Positions 13,021 through 19,170 of a DNA stretch of 19,170 nt are shown piece by piece. Under the pieces are notes generated by a model. It did no database searches and was not told the origin of the DNA. It was given only the letters and a program-made list of their open reading frames with translations. The stretch comes from Acidobacteriota bacterium (GTDB taxonomy: Bacteria > Acidobacteriota > Vicinamibacteria > Marinacidobacterales > SMYC01): contig JAJCXL010000131.1 of assembly GCA_029263435.1 (NCBI GenBank), positions 1 to 19,170 of the forward strand, read 5' to 3'. Position numbers and translations under genes: made by a program. Numbering within the stretch: position 1 is the first letter of the stretch; the number at the start of each line of letters is the position of its first letter.

Positions 13021-15088
13021 CTTCCTTCTCCGCTTTGCGGTCCGCGATAATTTTCGCGATGAGGTGAGAAGGCACTTCCTCATAGTGTGAGAATTCCATG
13101 TGAAAGGCGCCCCGTCCGCCGGTCATGGAGGTGAGCGCGGGCTCATAGGTCAACATCTCTGCCATCGGTACCTGTGCTTTGATGGCGGTCGAGCTACCTT
13201 TCGAGTCCATGCCTTGGGTGCGCCCTCGACGTGAGTTCAGGTCGCCCATCACGTCACCGGTGTGGTCGTCGGGAACAGTAATCTCCACGTCCATGATGGG
13301 CTCGAGCAGGGTCGGCTTGCACTTCTCCATCGCTTCTTTGAACGCCATGGAGCCCGCGATCTTGAATGCCATCTCCGAGGAGTCGACCGCATGGTGCTTG
13401 CCGTCGAACACCGTCGCTTTGAAGTCGACCATCGGGTAACCGGCGAGAAAGCCCTTGACGCGAGCGTCCTGGATTCCTTTTTCGATCGCTGGGATGAACC
13501 CCTTGGGAATGGAGCCGCCGAACACCTCGTTCCCGAATTGAAAGTCCGCTCCGCTTTCGAGAGGCTCGAAGCGAACGTGGCAATCAGCGAACTGGCCGTG
13601 GCCGCCCGTTTGCTTCTTGTGCCGGGCATGAGCTTCGGTGGTGCCCCGAATCGTCTCTCGGTACGGGACCTTCGGGGGGTGGAGCGTCACCTCGACGCCG
13701 AACTTCTCTTTGAGCCGGGCGACGACGACTTCTACGTGGAGCTGCCCGGTGCCCGAGAGGATGAGCTCGCCCTCGCGATGAAAGCGCATCATGGGATCTT
13801 CTTCGGCCATGCGGTGGAGCGCTTGGCTGATCTTCTCCTCGTCGCCTCTGGACTTGGGCTCGATGGCGAAGCTGATGACGGGCTCGGGAAACACCACTGC
13901 CGGGTAGAGGATTGGGGCGGACTTGTCGGCTAAGGTGTCACCGGACTGGCTCTCTTTGAGCTTGGCCACCGAGCCGATATCGCCAGCGCGAATCTCATCG
14001 ACAGGCGCTGCTTCTTTTCCCTGCAACAAGGCCAGGCTTCCGACCCGTTCGGTAACGTCTTTCGCCGGGTTGAGGTAAGAAGAATCCGACTTTAAGGTTC
14101 CGCTCATCACTCGAAACAGACTGATCCGACCAGCGAACGGATCGGCCATCGTCTTGAAGATGTAGGCGGAGGCGGGCTCGCTCTCGGAAATCTTTCGCTG
14201 GAGGTTGGTCCCGGAGGGGTCCTTGCCCGATACCTCGCCCCGGCTGTCGGGTGAGGGAGACAGCGCGATGAGGACGTCCATTAGCTGCCGCACGCCGATA
14301 TTTTCAACCGCCGAGCATGCCAAGACCGGGTACAGATTCCCCTCGAGCACCGACTGCTTGAGGCCTCGAGTGAGCTCCTCCGGCGTGAGCTCACCGGCGT
14401 CGAAATATTTCTCCATGAGCGCGTCGTCCGCTTCCGCGACCATTTCCATGAGGGCGCCCCGCGCCGTCTCCGCTGCTTCTGCCATGTCGGCAGGGACCTC
14501 TTGTTCGTCGAAGGCACCGGTATCGTCACCCTTGGTGACGTAGGCCTTCATCTTGATGAGATCCACCACCCCTTTGAAATCGCTCTCGGCGCCGATCGGC
14601 AGCTGGATCGGCACCGCCTCGCGACCGAAGGCGGATTGGATCGAGCCGAGCGCTCGGGTGAAGCTCGATCGATCACGCTCGAGCCTGTTGATGACGAACA
14701 TCCGAGCCGGTCCAAACTCGTCCGCGAAGCTCCACACTTTCTCGGTTTGAACTTCGACCCCGGCCACCCCACACACGTTGACCAGCGCGGCGTCCGCGAC
14801 TTGTACCGCAGCGCGCGCTTCCTGGATGAAGTTGCCGTAGCCCGGCGTGTCGAGAATGTTGAGCTTGGTCTTTTGCCACTCACAGTGAGCGAGGGCGGTC
14901 GATAAGCTAATCTTTCTCGCGATCTCATCGGGATCGAAATCCGTGACGGTGTTGCCGTCATCGACTTTCCCCAACCGGTTGACCGCGCCTGCATCGTAGA
15001 GGATTGCTGCAGTGAGTGAAGTCTTGCCAGAGCCGCCGTGACCCACGATGGCGATGTTGCGAATGCTGGCAGTGTCGTAGACCTTCAT
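13010..15088 (-). CDS. fusA: Elongation factor G-like translational GTPase (EF-G2-type paralogue)
   Basis: The 692-residue product has the full EF-G domain set, but its sequence fits the EF-G-like class typified by Thermus EF-G-2 rather than canonical FusA. The P-loop is GHGGSGKT (16-23). G3 reads DTPGY (80-84), with Tyr where canonical EF-G has the catalytic His. G4 reads NRLE (134-137) instead of NKxD. Domain IV has the conserved KKQTGGHGQF and GSIPKGFIPAIEKGI segments, and domain V ends GGRGAFHMEFSHYEEVP. The ATG at 15088 is chosen because GGAGGG lies just upstream (15092-15097); a TTG at 15124 would add 12 poor residues. Canonical EF-G is probably encoded elsewhere. Its role could be ribosome recycling, stress translation or weak translocation, which the sequence cannot decide. 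Confidence 0.9.
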   Translation of the reverse strand: MKVYDTASIRNIAIVGHGGSGKTSLTAAILYDAGAVNRLGKVDDGNTVTDFDPDEIARKISLSTALAHCEWQKTKLNILDTPGYGNFIQEARAAVQVADAALVNVCGVAGVEVQTEKVWSFADEFGPARMFVINRLERDRSSFTRALGSIQSAFGREAVPIQLPIGAESDFKGVVDLIKMKAYVTKGDDTGAFDEQEVPADMAEAAETARGALMEMVAEADDALMEKYFDAGELTPEELTRGLKQSVLEGNLYPVLACSAVENIGVRQLMDVLIALSPSPDSRGEVSGKDPSGTNLQRKISESEPASAYIFKTMADPFAGRISLFRVMSGTLKSDSSYLNPAKDVTERVGSLALLQGKEAAPVDEIRAGDIGSVAKLKESQSGDTLADKSAPILYPAVVFPEPVISFAIEPKSRGDEEKISQALHRMAEEDPMMRFHREGELILSGTGQLHVEVVVARLKEKFGVEVTLHPPKVPYRETIRGTTEAHARHKKQTGGHGQFADCHVRFEPLESGADFQFGNEVFGGSIPKGFIPAIEKGIQDARVKGFLAGYPMVDFKATVFDGKHHAVDSSEMAFKIAGSMAFKEAMEKCKPTLLEPIMDVEITVPDDHTGDVMGDLNSRRGRTQGMDSKGSSTAIKAQVPMAEMLTYEPALTSMTGGRGAFHMEFSHYEEVPSHLIAKIIADRKAEKEAKE

Positions 15089-15276
15089 CGTCCCTCCGTC
15101 AGATGTGAGAGGGATCGCGCCCAAACGCGGATCAGCGTGCCCCGCGCGGCCGGTCGAAGCCGGAATCGAACGGCTTGCGCGAGTAAGCGCTTAGCCCGTC
15201 CCTCTCGTACTTTCGAACCGCGGAGTATAGCACCTCGCCCGATGGAGAAGCCATTCCAATGTAGAATGGCGGATCG
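15089..15276. promoter_or_regulatory. divergent intergenic region between EF-G-like gene and pil-like genes
   Basis: This 188-base gap must hold both promoters. On the minus strand a TATACT (15224-15229) is a possible -10, but no good -35 is visible. On the plus strand a TAGAAT (15262-15267) sits only 9 bases before the PilM-like ATG. A perfect 7-pair inverted repeat, GCCATTC (15250-15256) with GAATGGC (15264-15270), overlaps it. Another small inverted repeat, AGCCG/CGGCT, lies at 15158-15175. I see no RNA gene or ORF here. Confidence 0.4.
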
Positions 15277-16095
15277 ATGCGGCGCTTCGAAATGTGGTGG
15301 GGACGACGAGCCCGAGCGGGCGTGGCGGTTTCCGAGCATGAGCTGGTGGCGGCAGTGAACGGTGGCCCACTTCGCGTTACCCGCCGGAGTCTTCCCGAGG
15401 GGCTAGTGGCGCCGAGTGCCGCGACGCCGAACATCAGTTCCGTTTCCGAGCTCGGAAAGATCGCGGCCGATGCCTTGGAGGAGCTGGGTGTCACGGGAGC
15501 GCCGGTGGCACTTGCTCTGCCCGATCTGTCCATTGCCACTCGAGTGGTTCCGGCCTCCGCGCGTGGGCGCCGCTCCGAGCTCCTCGCGCTGATGAGCACA
15601 AACCTTTCGTTTCCCGCCTCGGAGCTACGCTGCGACTTTTGGACCGGACGTCGGGGTGAGGTCTTGGGAGCTGCCATCCGCGGCGTCGTGGTTCGGCAAT
15701 ATGAGCAGATCGTCGAGGCCGCGGGCTGCTCGCTCGGTTGGGTCGATGGCACCTGTTTGTCGCGCGTGCCGGCCTGGTCCGAGGAGCTCTCAGAGGTTGC
15801 CGGGCTGCATCTGCGGGTGCAGCTCCAACGAGGGCACTACGCAATGGCGGTGTTCGTCGACGGCGAGCTCCGCGACCTGAGGGTGAAGCTGAAGAGCCGC
15901 GAGATCGACAAGATCCACCAGGAGATCCTACGTATCCCCGCTCTTCACGGCGAAGCGGCTCCGAGCTCGGTGGTCGTTTCGGGTGATGACGCGGAGGCGC
16001 TCGCAGCCCTTTCGAGCGGAACCGTTCGAGACGGTGATGACGGCGATCCAATGACGGCCGCGCTTTGCCTCCTGCTTCATCGGAGAGCGCCGTGA
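15277..16095 (+). CDS. Degenerate PilM-like actin-fold protein
   Basis: The 272-residue cytosolic-looking protein is weakly but recognisably PilM-like. It has a VALALPD strand (about 77-83), a segment with SFPASELRCDF (111-121), and a RQYEQIVEAAGCSLGWVDG stretch (140-158) that resembles the family pattern ahead of the second subdomain. In type IV pili PilM binds the cytosolic N-terminus of PilN. The nucleotide-binding signatures are eroded: the phosphate-1 loop position reads AGVAVSEHEL with no DxG, and the phosphate-2 position reads VQLQRGHYAMAVFVDGE with no DIG. It is shorter than the usual 350 residues or so. The stop overlaps the next gene's GTG. The assignment rests on gene order plus partial motifs; GspL-like is an alternative. 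Confidence 0.6.
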   Translation: MRRFEMWWGRRARAGVAVSEHELVAAVNGGPLRVTRRSLPEGLVAPSAATPNISSVSELGKIAADALEELGVTGAPVALALPDLSIATRVVPASARGRRSELLALMSTNLSFPASELRCDFWTGRRGEVLGAAIRGVVVRQYEQIVEAAGCSLGWVDGTCLSRVPAWSEELSEVAGLHLRVQLQRGHYAMAVFVDGELRDLRVKLKSREIDKIHQEILRIPALHGEAAPSSVVVSGDDAEALAALSSGTVRDGDDGDPMTAALCLLLHRRAP

Positions 16096-16619
16096 AAGCG
16101 GGAATAAATCTGGGACCGTCCCGTTATCGCACGCGGACTTGGATGCGCCGTCTCGTGCTCGTTGCCTTCGCGGCGACTCTCGCTCACGTGGCGGTGGATC
16201 GCCTCGACCGGCGGGCGCTCGGCGCGCTTCGGGACGAGGCGGCGCTCGAGGGGGTCGACGACGTGGCCGCCGGAGCGACTTGGACCGAAGCGCAATCACG
16301 CTCGTTATGGCACCTCGCTGCCGTGACGGCCTCGGGTGCTTCTAGCGCTCTTTCTCCGACCGAGCTTCTAGGACTCGTCGAGCGAGCCGTCCCGGAAGGG
16401 GTCACGCTCGTCTCGGTGACCCTCGAGCCCTCCCTGGCCGAGCCGAGCGTGCTCGTCGAAGCGCTCGCGAGCCGCGCCGAAGACATCGCGGAGCTCGAAG
16501 CCCGGTTCTCTTCCGCTTCGGGGGTTGCCGAGACCCGTCTCCTCGAGGAGCGTCTCATGCCCGGTGGGGAGCTCTCTGTGCGCCTCCGGGCGCGGTTGTC
16601 GGTCGGAGAGACCCCTTGA
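16092..16619 (+). CDS. PilN-like inner-membrane alignment protein (GTG start)
   Basis: The 175-residue bitopic protein starts at GTG 16092, overlapping the previous stop as GTGA. An earlier in-frame TTG at 16065 would only add residues read from the upstream gene. The short cytosolic N-terminus contains INLGPSRYR, close to the INLLP motif by which PilN docks into PilM. One transmembrane helix follows (about residues 21-35), then a periplasmic region with helical and alpha/beta parts (ALSPTELLGLVERAVPEGVTLVSVTLEPS). PilN pairs with PilO to align inner and outer parts of the pilus machine. Sequence similarity is weak, so the call depends largely on the N-terminal motif, topology and neighbours. 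Confidence 0.62.
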   Translation: MKAGINLGPSRYRTRTWMRRLVLVAFAATLAHVAVDRLDRRALGALRDEAALEGVDDVAAGATWTEAQSRSLWHLAAVTASGASSALSPTELLGLVERAVPEGVTLVSVTLEPSLAEPSVLVEALASRAEDIAELEARFSSASGVAETRLLEERLMPGGELSVRLRARLSVGETP

Positions 16620-17545
16620 CGGTTGGGCGTTTCGCGCTCGTAGTGGTCGTCTTGGCCGCGCTCAATTGGGGCCTTCTCGCCGGCCGTCGCGCGCGGAATG
16701 AGGAGCGTCTCGAGCTCGCGGCCCGCGTCTCCGAGCGGGTCCGAGAGCGAGTGAGTACGCGAGGAGCCGACGAGAAACGCTCTCGGCTGGCTGACTTGGT
16801 CCTTCGAGTCGAAGTGCCGGAAGCTTCGTCGGGCGGTATCGGTCCCCTTCGTGAGGCTCTCGTCAGCGCCGAGACGTCCGCCGCCGTCGAGCGTTTGTCC
16901 TTGGAGCTGCGGCCCGACGACACCGCGCCGGATTCCATTCCCGGCGCGCGCGTCCAAGCGAGTCTCCAAGGGCCGTTTCACGCGGTGTTTCGCTATCTCG
17001 ACGCCGTGGAGTCCCTGAGGCTCGCGCTATCTCCGGAGAGCCTCGTTTTGCGCCGCGTCGGCGAGAACGGTGACGTGGCAGCCTCCGTGCGATGGATCGC
17101 AAGATGGCCCAAAGATCTCGCGAGTCCGCCGCCAGAGCCCGCCGCGGGGGCGGTGGCTCAGTTGTCTCGATGGCTTTCTCGGCAAAGCTCTTCTCCATCT
17201 CGGAGAGATCCGTTCGGCGAGGATCGTGGAGAGAGCACGCCGAGCGACCGGCCGCTTCCAGGGCCACCCCCGAGCTCTTTGCCTGAGCCAGTTCCCGAGC
17301 CCGCGGCACCACGGACCCCTCCCGATAGACCCGTTCTCTCGGGCTTCGTGCTGGCCCCACCCGAGCTGGAGCCCGACGTCGATCGCCGGGTGCTGGCAGC
17401 GTTGTCCTACGAGGGCAAGGTCTACCTCACGCAGGTCGGTGATCCGGTGGGGGCGGGCTTCACCGTCGAGCGCATCGTGGCGCGGGAGAGTGTGACGCTG
17501 ATCCGGTCCGCGGACGGCGTTCGGCTCGTCTTGACCCTGCCCTGA
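16616..17545 (+). CDS. Putative PilO-PilP fusion protein (TTG start)
   Basis: The 309-residue product starts at TTG 16616, overlapping the PilN-like stop (TTGA). Layout: transmembrane helix at about 5-21; charged helical segment at 27-65; PilO-like alpha/beta domain at about 70-165 (VERLSLELRP, VQASLQGPFHAVFRYLDAVESL); Pro/Ser-rich linker at about 168-238 that contains RRDPF (196-200); C-terminal beta domain at 239-309. The last part reads LSGFVLAP ... YEGKVYLTQVGDPVGAGFTVERIVARESVTL, the pattern of PilP (GspC HR-like), where G-x-VY-x-x-x-x-GD is typical. PilP is normally a separate lipoprotein that links PilN/PilO to the secretin PilQ. Here it would be tethered by PilO's membrane helix. No secretin gene follows. 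Confidence 0.58.
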   Translation: MTVGRFALVVVVLAALNWGLLAGRRARNEERLELAARVSERVRERVSTRGADEKRSRLADLVLRVEVPEASSGGIGPLREALVSAETSAAVERLSLELRPDDTAPDSIPGARVQASLQGPFHAVFRYLDAVESLRLALSPESLVLRRVGENGDVAASVRWIARWPKDLASPPPEPAAGAVAQLSRWLSRQSSSPSRRDPFGEDRGESTPSDRPLPGPPPSSLPEPVPEPAAPRTPPDRPVLSGFVLAPPELEPDVDRRVLAALSYEGKVYLTQVGDPVGAGFTVERIVARESVTLIRSADGVRLVLTLP

Positions 17546-17580
17546 CATCAGGGCATCAGGACGCCTCGCTAGAAGCGAAG
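17539..17580. terminator. paired small hairpins between convergent genes
   Basis: GCCCTG-ACAT-CAGGGC (17539-17554) is a perfect 16-base palindrome spanning the stop codon of the PilO/P-like gene. TCGCT-AGA-AGCGA (17566-17578) spans the stop of the minus-strand gene. The coding regions are only 23 bases apart. There is no U-run, so intrinsic termination is unproven. Confidence 0.35.
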
Positions 17581-18243
17581 ATAGCCCGGCGGAATGCCGC
17601 CCACTCGTCCCTTCGTCTGGAGGTCGAGCTTCAAGGCTTCCTTCCGGGCGACCATTCGTTCGTTCATCGTGCGTAGCTTTTCTTGCTCGCCGAGCAGGCG
17701 TTGAGAGTCCTGCCCGGTCATAGGTGTTCTTTCCGCCCCGGTACCCGTGACCGGAGCCACGGGAAGCCCACCGCCGCCCATGGCCGAAGTGGCCGCAATC
17801 TGCGCCTCCAGCTGACGAATGCGCTCTTGGTTCTCGGCGATCTGAACGTCGATCTCATTTACTTTGTTCTCGTAGTCGCGCTTCATGTTCTCGAAGATCT
17901 GTAGCTTCTCTTCCAGCGGGGCGTCTGGAGGAATGCGGTCAGGTACGTCATAGCTTTCGCGCTCGTCTTCCGCGGTCGTGCGGCCTTCTTCGTTCCGAGA
18001 GCTCCGCGTGTCTCGGGCCGTAGAAGATGTTGCCGCCGCGGACGGGCTTTCGGCCTCCGATGTTTCACTGCCGGTGTCGACGGGTTCCGGAAAAAGCTCC
18101 GCCTCGGAGATCACGATGACTTGTTTGCCCGCTTGTTTGTTCTTGTCCCGCCGCTCTTTCTCCTTCTTCGCGACTTCGGCAAGAGATTGCCCGAACGCGA
18201 GGGAAGGGATTAAGACGACGAGAGCCAGAATCAGGATTCTCAT
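17569..18243 (-). CDS. Secreted coiled-coil protein of unknown function
   Basis: The 224-residue protein has a clear Sec signal peptide (residues 1-18, MRILILALVVLIPSLAFG, cleavage probably before or after Gln19). The mature start LAEVAKKEKERRDKNKQ resembles a short conserved N-terminal segment I associate with acidobacterial-type exported proteins (recollection, not checked). A low-complexity Ser/Thr/Glu stretch covers about 55-100. A long coiled coil (about 109-152, LQIFENMKRDYENKVNEIDVQIAENQ) is followed by a Gly/Pro hinge (155-175), a second helix (177-208) and a PPGYLRF end. There are no cysteines, no lipobox and no enzymatic motif. GGAG at 18252-18255 precedes the ATG by 8 bases. It converges on the pil-like genes. 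A periplasmic or envelope structural role is plausible but not shown. Confidence 0.75.
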   Translation of the reverse strand: MRILILALVVLIPSLAFGQSLAEVAKKEKERRDKNKQAGKQVIVISEAELFPEPVDTGSETSEAESPSAAATSSTARDTRSSRNEEGRTTAEDERESYDVPDRIPPDAPLEEKLQIFENMKRDYENKVNEIDVQIAENQERIRQLEAQIAATSAMGGGGLPVAPVTGTGAERTPMTGQDSQRLLGEQEKLRTMNERMVARKEALKLDLQTKGRVGGIPPGYLRF

Positions 18244-18280
18244 CTAATCGCTCCAGCTATGATTTCGTTCAGATACATCT

Positions 18281-18286
18281 ATTATA
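18281..18286 (-). promoter_or_regulatory. candidate -10 box for the secreted coiled-coil gene
   Basis: Reading the minus strand, TATAAT matches the sigma-70 consensus perfectly, 37 bases before the ATG at 18243. Candidate -35 hexamers 16 to 18 bases upstream match poorly, so the promoter is plausible but incomplete. Confidence 0.45.
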
Positions 18287-18343
18287 GAGCGCCGGTGGGC
18301 GTTGAGCCACGGCGCCTCTGACGAGGGGCCCCGCGCGGGCGCC

Positions 18344-18373
18344 TTGCGGGCATCGGTGCTGGAACACTACAAT
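18344..18373 (+). promoter_or_regulatory. candidate sigma-70-like promoter for the aminotransferase gene
   Basis: TTGCGG (18344-18349) and TACAAT (18368-18373) are separated by 18 bases and lie 38 bases before the ATG at 18412. The -10 matches consensus at five of six positions and the -35 at three. The GC-rich stretch just upstream (18311-18343) carries two copies of the palindrome GGCGCC. Confidence 0.4.
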
Positions 18374-18384
18374 CAGCCGTTCCC

Positions 18385-18398
18385 CCTTTCGCGAAAGG
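18385..18398. promoter_or_regulatory. perfect 14-base palindrome overlapping the aminotransferase ribosome-binding site
   Basis: CCTTTCGCGAAAGG is its own reverse complement. Its right arm runs into AAAGGAG (18394-18400), the Shine-Dalgarno 11 bases before ATG 18412. As RNA it could fold into a CCTTT/AAAGG stem with a CGCG loop that hides the ribosome-binding site. As DNA it sits about 12 bases after the -10, so it could be an operator. Confidence 0.4.
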
Positions 18399-18411
18399 AG
18401 TTGTCGACTAG

Positions 18412-19170
18412 ATGGCCGTCTTCACCAAGCGCATTGCCGCCATGGGCACGGAGAATGCTTTCAAGATTTCCGAGGATGTCACCCGAGCTCAAGCCCGGGG
18501 CGTCGATGTGATCAAATTCACCATAGGCGAGCCGGACTTCGATAGCGCTCCGCACATCAATCAAGTCGGGATCGACAATATTCTCGCGGGCAATACTCAC
18601 TACACCGATCCGGCAGGCATCTTGCCGCTCCGAGCGGCGGTGGCCGCCCACGTCGAGAAGACGCGCGGCATCCCTTCCGATCCGAATCGGGTGATCATCC
18701 TTCCGGGCGCGAAGCCGGCCATCGGCTACACGATGATGAGCTATGTCGGCCCGGGCGATGAGGTCATCTACCCCAGCCCGGGATTCCCCATTTACGAATC
18801 GTGGGTGACCTATATGGGAGCGACCCCCGTCCCTCTCGTGTTGCGCGAGGATAACGGGTTCGCCTTCACTGCCGAGGAGCTCGCCGCTCTCATCACCCCG
18901 AAAACGAAAGTGTTGATGCTGTGCTCGCCTTCGAACCCCACCGGCGGGGTCCTCTCGCGTGACGTTATCGAAGCGGTTGCTGAAGTCATCAAAGACAAGG
19001 CCCATCCGGATCTGCGGATTTACTCCGACGAGATCTACGAGCACATCACGTTCGACGGTTTCGAGCACTTTTCCATTGCCTCGGTTCCCGGCATGGCGGA
19101 GCGCACCATCATTGCGAGCGGGCTGTCCAAGGGTTTCGCGATGACGGGGTGGCGCTTGGGTTGGGTGGTT
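18412..19170 (+). CDS. Class I/II PLP-dependent aminotransferase (3' end outside window)
   Basis: The 253 visible residues are the N-terminal and central part of a fold-type I aminotransferase, usually 380-400 residues. Landmarks are the N-terminal FTIGEPDFDSAPHI, HYTDPAGILPLR (57-74 region), the SNPTGG turn (173-178), Asp206 and Tyr209 in YSDEIYE that contact the pyridine ring, the Schiff-base Lys240 in SGLSKGFAMTG, and Arg248 in GWRLGW. This matches the aspartate/alanine/aromatic aminotransferase family. Substrate cannot be assigned from the visible part. The frame is open to the last base. AAAGGAG at 18394-18400 supports the ATG. It is transcribed divergently from the secreted coiled-coil gene. 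Confidence 0.92.
   Translation, partial: MAVFTKRIAAMGTENAFKISEDVTRAQARGVDVIKFTIGEPDFDSAPHINQVGIDNILAGNTHYTDPAGILPLRAAVAAHVEKTRGIPSDPNRVIILPGAKPAIGYTMMSYVGPGDEVIYPSPGFPIYESWVTYMGATPVPLVLREDNGFAFTAEELAALITPKTKVLMLCSPSNPTGGVLSRDVIEAVAEVIKDKAHPDLRIYSDEIYEHITFDGFEHFSIASVPGMAERTIIASGLSKGFAMTGWRLGWVV

Noticed and set aside
13262..13933. 223-codon plus-strand open frame inside the EF-G-like gene
   Set aside because: It lies entirely opposite conserved EF-G domains and has no recognisable domain or ribosome-binding site.
15089..15124. Longer TTG start for the EF-G-like gene
   Set aside because: ATG 15088 has GGAGGG directly upstream and gives a normal N-terminus. The extra 12 residues would include the ribosome-binding site itself.
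15132..15180. tRNA-like GTTCGATTCCGGC on the minus strand in the EF-G leader
   Set aside because: The T-arm would need an extra base to pair correctly, and no acceptor, D or anticodon arms can be laid out around it, so it is not called as a tRNA.
16184..16981. 265-codon minus-strand open frame opposite the PilN- and PilO-like genes
   Set aside because: It is Ser/Arg/Pro-rich with no motif. The plus-strand genes have coupled starts, transmembrane helices and family patterns, so this is a shadow.
1..19170. Mobile elements, CRISPR arrays, phage genes, restriction or defence systems
   Set aside because: No transposase or integrase motifs, direct-repeat arrays or toxin-like pairs were seen in any frame. 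The accessory part holds only the EF-G-like, pil-like, secreted and aminotransferase genes.

Overview
The window is an uninterrupted bacterial ribosomal-protein cluster followed by a short accessory region. Gene order on the + strand is rplB (3' part), rpsS, rplV, rpsC, rplP, rpmC, rpsQ, rplN, rplX, rplE, rpsN, rpsH, rplF, rplR, rpsE, rpmD, rplO, secY, adk, map, infA, rpmJ, rpsM, rpsK, rpsD, rpoA, rplQ. These are the ends of the S10, spc and alpha operons fused into one array, with adk-map-infA between secY and the alpha genes. Most gaps are under 50 bases, and several genes overlap by 1 to 4 bases, which suggests translational coupling. The operon promoter lies upstream of the window.

The DNA is GC-rich. 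S14, S4, L36 and L24 are all of the cysteine-containing (zinc-ribbon) kind, and adenylate kinase is the short-LID type. Downstream lie an EF-G paralogue, PilM/PilN/PilO-like genes and a secreted protein starting with a LAEVAKKEKERR-type segment. Together these suggest a Gram-negative, non-model phylum, with Acidobacteriota or a neighbouring lineage as my best guess. This is inference from style, not a phylogeny.

From about 12.9 kb the layout changes. A hairpin-rich convergent gap closes the ribosomal array. A minus-strand gene encodes an EF-G-like translational GTPase (EF-G2 type) with altered G3 and G4 motifs. Divergent from it is a tightly overlapping three-gene set: a degenerate PilM-like actin-fold protein, a PilN-like bitopic protein, and a protein that appears to join a PilO-like and a PilP-like domain. 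This resembles the inner-membrane alignment subcomplex of a type IV pilus or type II secretion machine, but no secretin, motor ATPase or pilin gene lies beside it. A convergent minus-strand gene encodes a secreted coiled-coil protein of unknown function. A divergent class I/II PLP aminotransferase gene runs off the right edge.

The first two thirds are ordinary housekeeping DNA. The points most worth a second look are the pseudo-PilM/PilN/PilO-PilP cluster, the G-motif changes in the EF-G paralogue, and three forced TTG starts in core translation genes. No mobile elements, CRISPR arrays, rRNA or tRNA genes were seen, and there is no gene-free stretch longer than about 190 bases.
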